A stretch of DNA of 7,837 bases, taken from contig JBEKYD010000345.1 in assembly GCA_049511335.1 (NCBI GenBank), positions 1 through 7,837 of the forward strand, given 5' to 3'. Below are positions 1 to 4,963 of this stretch, one piece after another. The position numbers and the translations under genes are program-made. The DNA is from JBEKYD01 sp049511335 (lineage in GTDB: Bacteria > Acidobacteriota > Terriglobia > Bryobacterales > Bryobacteraceae). The notes below the pieces were generated by a model. The model was not told where the DNA came from, searched no databases, and worked only from the letters and a program-made list of their open reading frames with translations. How positions within the stretch are numbered: position 1 is the first letter of the stretch; every line of letters starts with the position of its first letter.

Positions 1-93
1 AGAGCGCCACCGCAGCCCCGCATAAAACTTCGGATCGAAGTTCTGTGCCGCGAGAGGGAGGAGAAAAAAGAGGATCGCAATCGACTTTCGCAT
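1..93 (-). CDS. N-terminus of an exported protein, possibly a BNR/VPS10-type beta-propeller protein (partial)
   Basis: The reverse strand opens with an ATG at 93-91 and runs without a stop to the window edge, giving 31 residues. They begin MRKSIAILFFLLPLAAQ: a short positive n-region, a hydrophobic core of about 11 residues and a plausible signal peptidase I site after PLAA. The mature part starts QNFDPKFYAGLRWRS. A mature start ending in LRWRS is what I remember from large secreted BNR/sortilin-like 'glycosyl hydrolase' proteins of acidobacteria, which continue with an IGPFRGGR-like motif. That continuation is outside the window, so the family call is tentative while the signal peptide is directly visible. 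No strong Shine-Dalgarno sequence precedes the start. The gene is co-oriented with the DUF433/DUF5615 pair but is separated from it by 79 bases. Confidence 0.6.
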   Translation of the reverse strand, partial: MRKSIAILFFLLPLAAQNFDPKFYAGLRWRS

Positions 94-172
94 GGTTTTT
101 TCGAGAATAACACCGTGAAGAACCTGGGTTGGGGCACTTCGGACCACCGGTGCCATGAACAGGGACGCCGGC

Positions 173-541
173 TTATTCCAGAGGAAGCACCCTGGCGCGT
201 GGCTCGTCCGACCAGTCAACGGTTACAATGGCGCCCTGGGCGAGGTCGGCCTCGCAGTCGACCAGGGCTTGGACGACTGCAGCCCCACGGGCCTCCGGAA
301 TCAGCGGCTCTCCGCGGAGAAGCACAACGCTCGGCTTGGAGTCCTTTGTGTGCGCGAGGATGCGCGGAAAATCTAGGTCATTGGTTAGGAGAACGTATCC
401 ATTCACCCGCGCGTAGTCGCAGATTTCCTGATCCGAGGCCGAAATTCTTCCGATGGAAGCCCAATGCGCCACCCGATGACCGGCGCCACGCAAATGCGGG
501 ACCCAGCGGGGTGTTAGGTTCATATCGATGAGGATGTTCAT
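173..541 (-). CDS. DUF5615 family PIN-like toxin
   Basis: This 122-residue protein matches the DUF5615 (Mut7-C-like, PIN-fold) family in length and landmarks. The N-terminus is MNILIDMNL with the first acidic residue at D6. D37 lies in the SDQEI segment, and LLTNDLDF (about 51-58) carries D55 and D57 where the family usually has THDLDF. A PSVVLLRGE strand and a C-terminal VDWSDEPRARVLPL end follow. Family knowledge: such proteins are presumed metal-dependent RNases paired with a DUF433 antitoxin. The ATG at 541-539 is chosen because it overlaps the antitoxin stop by one base (TGATG), which implies translational coupling. An in-frame TTG one codon upstream is the alternative. Unlike the other toxins in this window, the reading frame and acidic residues look intact. 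RNase activity is inferred from the fold, not shown. Confidence 0.85.
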   Translation of the reverse strand: MNILIDMNLTPRWVPHLRGAGHRVAHWASIGRISASDQEICDYARVNGYVLLTNDLDFPRILAHTKDSKPSVVLLRGEPLIPEARGAAVVQALVDCEADLAQGAIVTVDWSDEPRARVLPLE

Positions 542-768
542 CAACTGGCGAGGCGGATCTCGTGTCCTTGCGCCAGACGGGCGGCGAAAGCGAGCGCTTC
601 GCGGATATCCTGTTCTTCCAGGTACGGAAAATCAGCGAGCAGTTCCGCGACGGTGCGGCCGGCGGCAAGCGCCTCCACAATCATTCCGACAGTTACCCGC
701 ATGCCGCGAATACAGGGCTTGCCGCCCATGACCTCCGGATCCATCGTGATGTGGTGAAATCCCAGCAC
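541..768 (-). CDS. DUF433 family antitoxin
   Basis: The 75-residue protein has the DUF433 signature. It opens with an HHITMDPEVMGGKPCIRG block, followed by RVTVGMIVEAL, AELLADFPYLEEQDI and REALAFAARLA. The family is a small winged/helix-turn-helix-like antitoxin that binds DNA and neutralises a PIN-like partner. The start is placed at the GTG at 768-766 because the protein then begins MLGFHHITMDPE, the usual N-terminal spacing for the family. An in-frame GTG at 786-784 would add six residues, and a much longer in-frame extension to 858 runs through the operator and is unlikely. It is the upstream gene of a coupled antitoxin-toxin operon. The inverted repeat at 809-824 lies about 40 bases upstream and is a likely autoregulatory operator. 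Confidence 0.85.
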   Translation of the reverse strand: MLGFHHITMDPEVMGGKPCIRGMRVTVGMIVEALAAGRTVAELLADFPYLEEQDIREALAFAARLAQGHEIRLAS

Positions 769-808
769 GTTGTCATCATACCGCACGCGGCGGTCAGGGC
801 CCGCGCTG

Positions 809-824
809 GTGTACAATAGTACAC
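809..824. promoter_or_regulatory. Perfect inverted repeat in a divergent promoter, probable antitoxin operator
   Basis: GTGTAC-AATA-GTACAC is a perfect 6-bp inverted repeat with a 4-base centre. It sits between two divergent toxin-antitoxin operons. Read forward it contains TACAAT (812-817), a good -10 match, and the brnT ATG begins only four bases after the repeat, so a transcript could be nearly leaderless. Read in reverse it contains TACTAT (821-816), a possible -10 for the DUF433 operon. I see no convincing -35 on either strand. Antitoxins of both families autoregulate, so one or both could bind here. Which protein binds is inference. Confidence 0.6.
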
Positions 825-827
825 AGG

Positions 828-1057
828 ATGGAGGCCGAATGGAACTCCGCCAAGGCAAGAGCGAATCTGCGCAAACATCGTGTTCGCTTCGCCGACGCGG
901 TGACAGCGCTGGAAGACGCGAGGGCGATATCGGTTCGCGACGAATGCGACAACGAAGAGCGCTGGGTTGCCATCGGTATGGATTCCCTGGCCCGTATTCT
1001 TGTGGTGGTTTACACGTGGCGTGGCGCGACGGGCGGCAATATGAAGAAGGAATATGA
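828..1057 (+). pseudogene. brnT: BrnT-type toxin with internal out-of-frame deletion
   Basis: The first 66 codons encode a clear BrnT toxin N-terminus: MEAEWNSAKARANLRKH, then VRFADAV, ERWVAIGM and RILVVVYTWRG. BrnT is a RelE-fold ribonuclease of about 90 residues that should continue with an IRxISAR.A...ER segment and end in xQYEEGI-stop. That middle segment is absent. The expected end RQYEEGI followed by TGA (1055-1057) is present, but in another reading frame. The simplest reading is loss of roughly 40 bases (length 3n+1, my estimate) near 1023-1034. As a result, the brnT frame no longer meets its own stop and runs in frame into brnA, giving one 155-codon open frame from 828 to 1295. The toxin is probably inactive because the conserved ISAR/ER segment is lost. 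A BrnT-BrnA fusion protein could still be made. Confidence 0.8.
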
Positions 1058-1295
1058 CTTCAGCAAGGGAAGGCGCGGAGCGGTCTTGAGGGTTGCGCCG
1101 GGAAAGACGCGGGTCACGATCCGGCTGGACGACGACGTTCTCGACTGGTTTCGCCAGCAGGTCGATGACGCCGGGGGCGGAAACTACCAGACGCTGATTA
1201 ACGAGGCGCTGCGCACTTTCACGCGTCATAAGCAGGAGCCGTTGGAGGCAACTCTGCGGCGGGTAATTCGCGAGGAGATCCGCCGAGCCGGTTAG
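1041..1295 (+). CDS. brnA: BrnA-type ribbon-helix-helix antitoxin
   Basis: The 84-residue frame starts MKKEYDFSKGRRG, the standard BrnA opening. Next come PGKTRVTIRLDDDVLDWF (about 20-37; the beta strand and first helix of a ribbon-helix-helix DNA-binding domain) and GGGNYQTLINEAL (45-57). A basic tail ending in RRVIREEIRRAG closes it. BrnA dimers bind their own promoter and cover the BrnT active site. The ATG at 1041 lies inside the last codons of the ancestral brnT, the normal overlap for this operon type. Because of the deletion in brnT, this frame is now also continuous with the brnT N-terminus. The antitoxin itself looks complete. The likely binding target is the inverted repeat at 809-824. 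Confidence 0.88.
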   Translation: MKKEYDFSKGRRGAVLRVAPGKTRVTIRLDDDVLDWFRQQVDDAGGGNYQTLINEALRTFTRHKQEPLEATLRRVIREEIRRAG

Positions 1296-1367
1296 TGAGT
1301 GGGCACGGGCGGACTTCTGGGATGGCCAGCCAAGCGATAGGGGCTCGGTTCGGCGGGGGGCTGGTTG

Positions 1368-1746
1368 CTATTGTGGCCTCTCGCCGGGGTCTCGCGGTTT
1401 CATTCTCGAAGTCGGCGCTTCGGGCGTTCCCCGCCTCCTCGGGAAGCCGTTTCGGAACACCCGCGCACCAAAAAGAATGGATGCCCAAGAGACAAGGACC
1501 ACAAAGAATGAGCGCCCGGCAAGGTTAATGTCGAGAAGAAACAGACCGAATGTCACCCAGAATAGTCCGAAGACCCAGGCTCCAATCCTCTTGTACTAGC
1601 GTCGGGTTTGGAGAGCCCCGCCAGAGGAACACATCCACGGCGCGACGATTCACAAACGCGTCGGGCCAGACAACGTTGCTTTGCCTGTTCCTCATTTCGG
1701 CGATGAATTCTGGGAGGTCTTTGCTCCCGGAGTGTCGCCGCTTCAT
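1368..1746 (-). pseudogene. Small two-helix membrane protein broken by a +1 frameshift
   Basis: Two minus-strand frames read as halves of one protein. The first starts at the ATG at 1746 (MKRRHSGSKDLPEFIAEM) and continues through NVVWPDAFVNRRAVDVFLWRG to NPTLVQ, then degrades into unlikely sequence and stops at 1525. From base 1589 the next frame reads RIGAWVFGLFWVTFGLFLLD, a hydrophilic turn, then SFFVVLVSWASILFGARVF and RNGFPRR, which gives two transmembrane helices. This second frame has no convincing start of its own, and it meets a stop just upstream of the junction. Removing one G near 1590 would join them into a protein of about 125 residues with a soluble N-terminus and a C-terminal helical hairpin. 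I do not recognise a named function. The break could be a true mutation, a sequencing error or programmed frameshifting. I see no classical slippery heptamer at the site. Confidence 0.6.
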
Positions 1747-2222
1747 GCTTTATAAGATAACATCGCCGGCTCCATGAATCGATTGCGGCGCGACAACGGG
1801 AAGCGGAAACTAGGGGAAACTAGGGACCACCGCGCCGGGTTTCCTGACGTTTTCGCCTGCCCCTTGCCAGAGTTCGGGATCTCACCGTTAAATGCCCCTC
1901 CCGAAAGCTGCCGAAGCCAGCCTGTGGAGCCTGGGGGACGGGACGTTACCGAGAAACAGTCGATCAGAGACGGGAAGGCTCCGCGACCAAATTGCGGCTC
2001 CGGGTACCCGTTGGCGTAGGACAAATGTCGGCCCGGCCTCAACCAAGCGACTTGCTATCAATCGGTTAGCGGGAATCGCCCGCGCCGCTCACCGCTTTCG
2101 AAAACCGGTCACGCCCCATTTAACCCCGTAACCAACTGAAAACAAACCGCCAGCCAAAAACAGCCCATTGCCGCCGTTCTATCATGGATGGAGGGAGGAA
2201 CTTCGCCAGTCAGGGGAAAAAA

Positions 2223-2272
2223 GCGCGGGCACTCTTGCCGTGTCGGGACTACTCCGGCATCCCCTGCCGCGC
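2223..2272. repeat. Degenerate copy of the GC-rich palindromic intergenic repeat
   Basis: It opens with GCGCGGGCACTCTTGCCG (2223-2240), which matches 17 of 18 bases of the arm at 3127-3144. An imperfect hairpin follows (GTGTCGGGACTACTCCGGCATC, compare the GTGCCGG/CCGGCAC hairpin at 3160-3182), and it ends in TGCCGCGC, which roughly inverts the start. It is shorter than the copy at 3124-3289 and seems to be a partial or older member of the same family. Confidence 0.6.
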
Positions 2273-2280
2273 TGCGACAA

Positions 2281-2330
2281 AAGAGCCGTAAATGCACAGA
2301 ACTGCACAAAACCAACGCCCGACGGCTCTT
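2281..2330. repeat. 9-bp inverted repeat enclosing a paired TGCACA motif
   Basis: AAGAGCCGT (2281-2289) and ACGGCTCTT (2322-2330) are perfect inverted copies separated by 32 bases. The interior holds two TGCACA boxes exactly 10 bases apart. The structure could be a hairpin or a protein-binding site. There is no T-run, so it does not look like a simple terminator. Confidence 0.4.
2290..2314. repeat. Paired TGCACA direct repeat, copy 1
   Basis: TGCACA occurs at 2293-2298 and 2303-2308, one helical turn apart (units TGCACAGAAC and TGCACAAAAC). The 25-base block matches copy 2 at 2494-2518 at 21 of 25 positions. Tandem boxes of this size and spacing resemble arm-type recombinase sites or iterons. 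No recombinase or replication gene is visible, so function is open. Confidence 0.45.
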
Positions 2331-2493
2331 GCCCAAGCGTGGCCTAATCAATAGATATGACTAGCTTTATCGGCCCAGCTACAATCCGGACCCTCTGCCG
2401 GGGAGCGCCCGTCCTTGTGCGTCCGTGGCCCGGATGGGAATGGAACGGGGTTGCCACGTGGGGGCGGACAGCGACAGCCCGGATTTCACCATA

Positions 2494-2518
2494 AAATGCA
2501 CAAAATTGCACAAGAACA
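2494..2518. repeat. Paired TGCACA direct repeat, copy 2
   Basis: TGCACA occurs at 2497-2502 and 2507-2512 (units TGCACAAAAT and TGCACAAGAA), with the same 10-base period as copy 1, 204 bases downstream and in the same orientation. This copy is not enclosed by the AAGAGCCGT inverted repeat. Confidence 0.45.
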
Positions 2519-2626
2519 CGCTCGAATAGGCGAGGCCCAAGTTGCTCCTAACCAACAGAAATACCTTGGTTTACCTACTCCGCAATTTGTTTTTTCAACC
2601 GCGAACCCAGACCGCCGGGGGGCGAA

Positions 2627-2743
2627 ACCCTTGACGGCCGGTTAGCGTTTGTCGTGTTTCGCCGCCTGCCGCGCGGTTTGGTCCGAGTCATCACGGCACG
2701 CGATATGGACGATAGTGAGCGGCGGCTGTTCCGCCGCAAATAG
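2627..2743 (+). pseudogene. C-terminal remnant of a BrnT-like toxin
   Basis: This frame encodes about 38 residues typical of the C-terminal half of BrnT-family toxins: a strand TLDGRLAFVVFRR, then LVRVITARDMDDSERRLFRR and K, then TAG at 2741-2743. The VITARDM...ERR block is the conserved segment of the family. Nothing upstream resembles the N-terminal half (FEWDxxK...NxxKHGVSF). The open frame continues back only to a stop near 2550 through sequence that does not look like BrnT. The left boundary is therefore approximate. The gene is in the normal toxin-before-antitoxin position, with its stop nine bases before the ATG of the CopG-type antitoxin. It is judged non-functional because more than half of the toxin is missing. 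Confidence 0.7.
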
Positions 2744-2752
2744 GTGGACCGA

Positions 2753-3073
2753 ATGAGGAAGAAACTCGCTCCCGCGAAGACGCCTCTGCCGAGGTTTCGC
2801 TCGGATAAGGAGGCATCCGATTATTTTCAGACGCACTCGGTGGCGGACGTGTGGAATGAGCTGTCCGAAGCTGAGGCAGCAAAGCCTTCCAAGGCGCTGG
2901 AGAATTCGATTCGGGAACGCCACGCGGCGGCAAAGTCGCCTATCTCAATTCGATTGGATCCCGAACAGATTGCCGCGGCCAAGAAAGCCGCGGCTGCCAA
3001 GTCAGTCGGCTACCAGACGCAGTTGCGGATGTGGATAGCCGAGGGAATTCGGCGCGAGGCGGGGCGCGGGTAG
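2753..3073 (+). CDS. CopG/BrnA-type ribbon-helix-helix antitoxin
   Basis: The 106-residue protein has the two parts of the CopG-type antitoxin family that partners BrnT-like toxins. The N-terminal LPRFRSDKEASDYFQTHSV (12-30) resembles the usual IPxFxSExEExxFWExHD block. The C-terminal ribbon-helix-helix region has SPISIRLDPEQIAAAKKAA (about 62-80) and GYQTQLRMWIAEGIRRE. The linker is somewhat long and alanine/lysine-rich. The ATG at 2753 is preferred because AGGTGG (2742-2747) lies five bases upstream as a good ribosome binding site. The in-frame GTG at 2744 overlaps that site. The gene follows the stop of the truncated toxin directly and is in the same frame. It is an orphan antitoxin here and may act as a stand-alone repressor. 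Confidence 0.8.
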   Translation: MRKKLAPAKTPLPRFRSDKEASDYFQTHSVADVWNELSEAEAAKPSKALENSIRERHAAAKSPISIRLDPEQIAAAKKAAAAKSVGYQTQLRMWIAEGIRREAGRG

Positions 3074-3123
3074 CCGGCGCCCCTTCGGCGGGATTCCGCA
3101 TATCTCACAGGACTCCCTGGCAA

Positions 3124-3289
3124 GTGGCGCGGGCACTCCTGCCGGGCACTCCTGCCTGCCGTGCCGGACTCATCCCGGCACGCTTTCGCGCCACGAACAG
3201 TCTACCCCAGACCCGCGATACGGCACGGAGCCCGCCCCGATGAGTCGGGGCGCTGCAGGCACTTTTGCCGGCACGAGTGCCCGCGCCAC
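3124..3289. repeat. GC-rich palindromic repeat element with inverted ends (MITE/REP-like)
   Basis: The 22 bases at 3124-3145 (starting GTGGCGCGGGCACTCCTGCC) and the reverse complement of 3268-3289 match at 21 of 22 positions, so the element is bounded by near-perfect inverted repeats. Inside are a perfect tandem copy of GGGCACTCCTGCC (3131-3143 and 3144-3156), an 8-bp hairpin (3160-3167 with 3175-3182) and a perfect 6-bp hairpin CCCCGA-TGAG-TCGGGG (3235-3250). Open frames crossing it are by-products of the GC-rich repeats. It carries no transposase, so any movement would depend on a protein encoded elsewhere. It lies between the orphan antitoxin and the ComB-like gene. Confidence 0.75.
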
Positions 3290-3315
3290 AATATCTCGGT
3301 CACGGCTCCAAACAG

Positions 3316-3372
3316 GTGTCGAGAAAGTCTCGACACGGCACGCACGAGTGCGCGCACGAGTGCGTGCGCCAC
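3316..3372. repeat. Second palindromic repeat unit: 9-bp hairpin plus a related element end
   Basis: GTGTCGAGA-AAG-TCTCGACAC (3316-3336) is a perfect 9-bp hairpin. It is followed by two tandem copies of GCACGAGTGC (3342-3351 and 3354-3363) and the terminal GCGCCAC (3366-3372). The same decamer and end are seen at 3271-3289, so this is a further end of the same repeat family. The repeat stops only 26 bases before the ATG of the phosphatase gene, so the promoter of that gene is in or next to the repeat. The stable hairpin may affect its transcript. Confidence 0.65.
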
Positions 3373-3398
3373 ATTTAAGCCAGACGTAGACTTTGGAG

Positions 3399-4118
3399 AT
3401 GACCTTCGACCAACGCGAGTTCGAGGTTCGTTGCGAGTGGGGGCGTGGCGGATTGGCCGAGGTTTCGCCCGTCTCCGATGTGGCGATCGTGGTCGATGTT
3501 CTTTCCTTTTCGACGGCGGTGGACATTGCGACGGCGCGCGGCGCGGCGGTGTTTCCCTATCCGCTGAAGGATCGCTCGGCGGCGGCGTACGCGGATTCGG
3601 CGGGCGCCCAACTTGCCTCATCCAAACGCGATGCGGGTTTCTCGCTATCGCCGAGCTCGCTCGAGAGCATTCCACCGGGTTACCGGTTGGTGCTTCCGTC
3701 GCCCAACGGCGGGGCGCTATCTTTTGGAGCGAATCATCCCCGCCTGCTGACTGCATGTCTTCGGAATGCCACGGCCGCGGCAAAGGCCGCGGTTCGCCTG
3801 GGTTCGACGTTTGCCGTGATTCCGGCCGGCGAAACGTGGCCGAACGGCGAGATCCGGCCAGCGCTCGAAGATCTGGTGGGCGCGGGCAGTATCATTGCCT
3901 GTCTTCCCGGGCGGAGATCGCCGGAAGCGGAAATGGCAGTCGCCGCTTTCGAGCACTTCCGCGGGGATTTGAAGAGCGCGCTGCGGGAGTGCCAATCCGG
4001 GAAAGAACTGATCGAGCGCGGGTTTGGCGCGGATGTGGATCTGGCGGCGCGGCATGACGTCAGCGTCAATGTGCCGTTGCTCGCGGACGGGGCGTTTCGG
4101 AGCGTGGCGGCGCGCTGA
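3399..4118 (+). CDS. comB: 2-phosphosulfolactate phosphatase family protein (ComB-like)
   Basis: The 239-residue protein matches the ComB family (COG2045) in length and motif order: CEWG near the start, VVDVLSFSTAVDIATARGA (31-49), YRLVLPSPNGG (95-105), VIPAGE (140-145), RPALEDLVGAG (153-163) and a C-terminal HDVSVNVPLL. The acidic DVL motif and the PSPNG loop belong to the Mg-dependent active site. The characterised archaeal enzyme hydrolyses (2R)-2-phospho-3-sulfolactate to sulfolactate and phosphate during coenzyme M synthesis; many bacteria carry homologues whose substrate is not established. The ATG at 3399 is chosen because the protein then begins MTFDQREFEVRCEWG; an in-frame TTG two codons upstream is possible. 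GGAG sits directly before the ATG, too close to be a normal ribosome binding site. No other sulfolactate gene is visible. It converges on pgl. Confidence 0.82.
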   Translation: MTFDQREFEVRCEWGRGGLAEVSPVSDVAIVVDVLSFSTAVDIATARGAAVFPYPLKDRSAAAYADSAGAQLASSKRDAGFSLSPSSLESIPPGYRLVLPSPNGGALSFGANHPRLLTACLRNATAAAKAAVRLGSTFAVIPAGETWPNGEIRPALEDLVGAGSIIACLPGRRSPEAEMAVAAFEHFRGDLKSALRECQSGKELIERGFGADVDLAARHDVSVNVPLLADGAFRSVAAR

Positions 4119-4204
4119 GGGGAAACAAACAGGAGCATGATCGAGGGCGCCGGCAACCGCTCCTTGACAGTAGCGGCTCTGACTTGCGGCGCCACTTAGC
4201 CGGT

Positions 4205-4232
4205 GGCAGACCACAAAAAACGATAGTCTGCC
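4205..4232. terminator. Possible bidirectional terminator hairpin between convergent genes
   Basis: GGCAGAC (4205-4211) pairs perfectly with GTCTGCC (4226-4232) across a 14-base loop that contains six adenines. A further GTGG/CCAC pairing is possible with a bulge. It lies in the 119-base gap between the end of the ComB-like gene and the end of pgl, where both convergent transcripts should stop. No clean U-run follows on either strand, so rho-independent function is uncertain. Confidence 0.4.
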
Positions 4233-4237
4233 CCACG

Positions 4238-4963
4238 TCACTCCATCAAGCGCGCGGCGGCTTCGTCCAGGAACCAGCTCACGCCGCGGCCGTGGTGGGA
4301 AGCGATTTGGGCGGGGTATTTGTTGGGATCGTACTCTTCGCGGAAGACCGCCCGCACGGCTTCGGCTTTGTCTTCGCCCGCCACCAGAAACACGGTGTGC
4401 TTGGCGGCCAGCAGGGCGCCGGGCAACAGGGTGACCCGCCACTGCTTGAATTTCTCCGCGTAGGTGGCCGCGGCGATGCCGTCGCGGTCGTCGATCAACG
4501 GGTCGCCGGGAAACAGGCTGGCACTGTGCGCGTCGGGGCCCATGCCGCGATGCACGACGTCGAAGTGCGGCATTTCCCCTTCCTCCAGACCGAAAAATTC
4601 CCGGATCTCCTCGGCATAGCGGCGCGCCGCCTGCTCCGGTTTGGCTTCGCCCACCACACGGTGCAAATTCCGGCGCGGAATGCGCGCCCGCGCAATCAGG
4701 TGATCTTCGGCCAGTTTATAGTTGCTGGCCGGGTCGGTGGGGGGAACCGAACGCTCGTCCACCCAGAACAGATGGACACGGTCCCATCGGACCGGCGCGG
4801 CAGCCAGGGTTTCGAACATCAGCTTGGGCGTGGAACCGCCCGACACGGCCAGCGTGGCCAGGTCCTGGCCTGCCAGCGCTTCCTCGATCAGCGCCGCGAT
4901 CTTGTGCGCGGAGGCGTCCGCCGCGGCCCGCGCATCCGGATAGGTGTGCCACTGTACGCTCAT
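4238..4963 (-). CDS. pgl: 6-phosphogluconolactonase (DevB type)
   Basis: This enzyme hydrolyses 6-phosphogluconolactone, the product of G6P dehydrogenase, to 6-phosphogluconate in the cytosol. The 241-residue length is typical for the NagB-like Pgl/DevB family. Visible motifs are LAVSGGSTP (38-46; phosphate-binding loop), WVDERSVPPTDPASNY (67-82) and GMGPDAHSASLFPG (140-153), where the family usually has LGMGxDGHTASLFPG. The two small changes, HRGMG for LGMG and DAH for DGH, keep the Asp-His pair (D144, H146). A later HTVFLVAGEDKAEAV block is the usual sugar-isomerase-like end. The ATG overlaps the opcA stop by one base (TGATG), so it should be translated by coupling as the last gene of the zwf-opcA-pgl operon. 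The nagB/GlmN branch of the fold is less likely given the context. Confidence 0.93.
   Translation of the reverse strand: MSVQWHTYPDARAAADASAHKIAALIEEALAGQDLATLAVSGGSTPKLMFETLAAAPVRWDRVHLFWVDERSVPPTDPASNYKLAEDHLIARARIPRRNLHRVVGEAKPEQAARRYAEEIREFFGLEEGEMPHFDVVHRGMGPDAHSASLFPGDPLIDDRDGIAAATYAEKFKQWRVTLLPGALLAAKHTVFLVAGEDKAEAVRAVFREEYDPNKYPAQIASHHGRGVSWFLDEAAARLME

Larger units (their letters stand above)
1747..2626. other. 880-base stretch with no supportable gene
   Basis: Open frames here are short and have neither family motifs nor convincing starts. On the plus strand, the frame at 1774-2019 is proline- and cysteine-rich and has no domain I know. What can be seen is repeat-like. There is a 10-bp unit (GGAAACTAGG) in tandem at 1805-1824, a degenerate GC-rich palindromic repeat at 2223-2272, a 9-bp inverted repeat at 2281-2330, and two copies of a paired TGCACA motif. 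The part from about 2100 to 2600 looks less GC-rich than the rest. The stretch ends where the BrnT remnant begins, so it may be inserted or decayed mobile DNA that replaced the 5' half of that toxin gene. Confidence 0.5.

Noticed and set aside
541..858. Longer start for the DUF433 antitoxin (first ATG at 858)
   Set aside because: The extra 30 residues run through the palindromic operator and part of brnT and do not belong to the family. A GTG at 768 gives the normal N-terminus.
1743..2042. 99-codon minus-strand frame overlapping the start of the broken membrane protein
   Set aside because: No recognisable motif, no ribosome binding site, and it overlaps a better-supported start at 1746.
2085..2120. 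Possible tRNA-Ser anticodon-arm-like stretch (ACCGCTTTCGAAAACCGGT)
   Set aside because: No acceptor stem, D arm or T arm (GGTTCGAAxCC) can be folded around it, so a tRNA or tRNA fragment cannot be supported.
2415..2645. 76-codon plus-strand frame just before the BrnT remnant
   Set aside because: It includes one of the TGCACA repeats, is in a different frame from the BrnT remnant, and shows no similarity to a BrnT N-terminus or any other family I know.
3124..3372. CRISPR-like repeats
   Set aside because: The short repeats are irregular, mostly tandem or inverted, and lack equal-length unique spacers and any cas gene nearby.
3161..4057. 298-codon plus-strand frame rich in Arg, Gly and Cys
   Set aside because: It crosses the palindromic repeats and overlaps the ComB-like gene in another frame. 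The composition is typical of a GC-rich shadow and no domain is visible.
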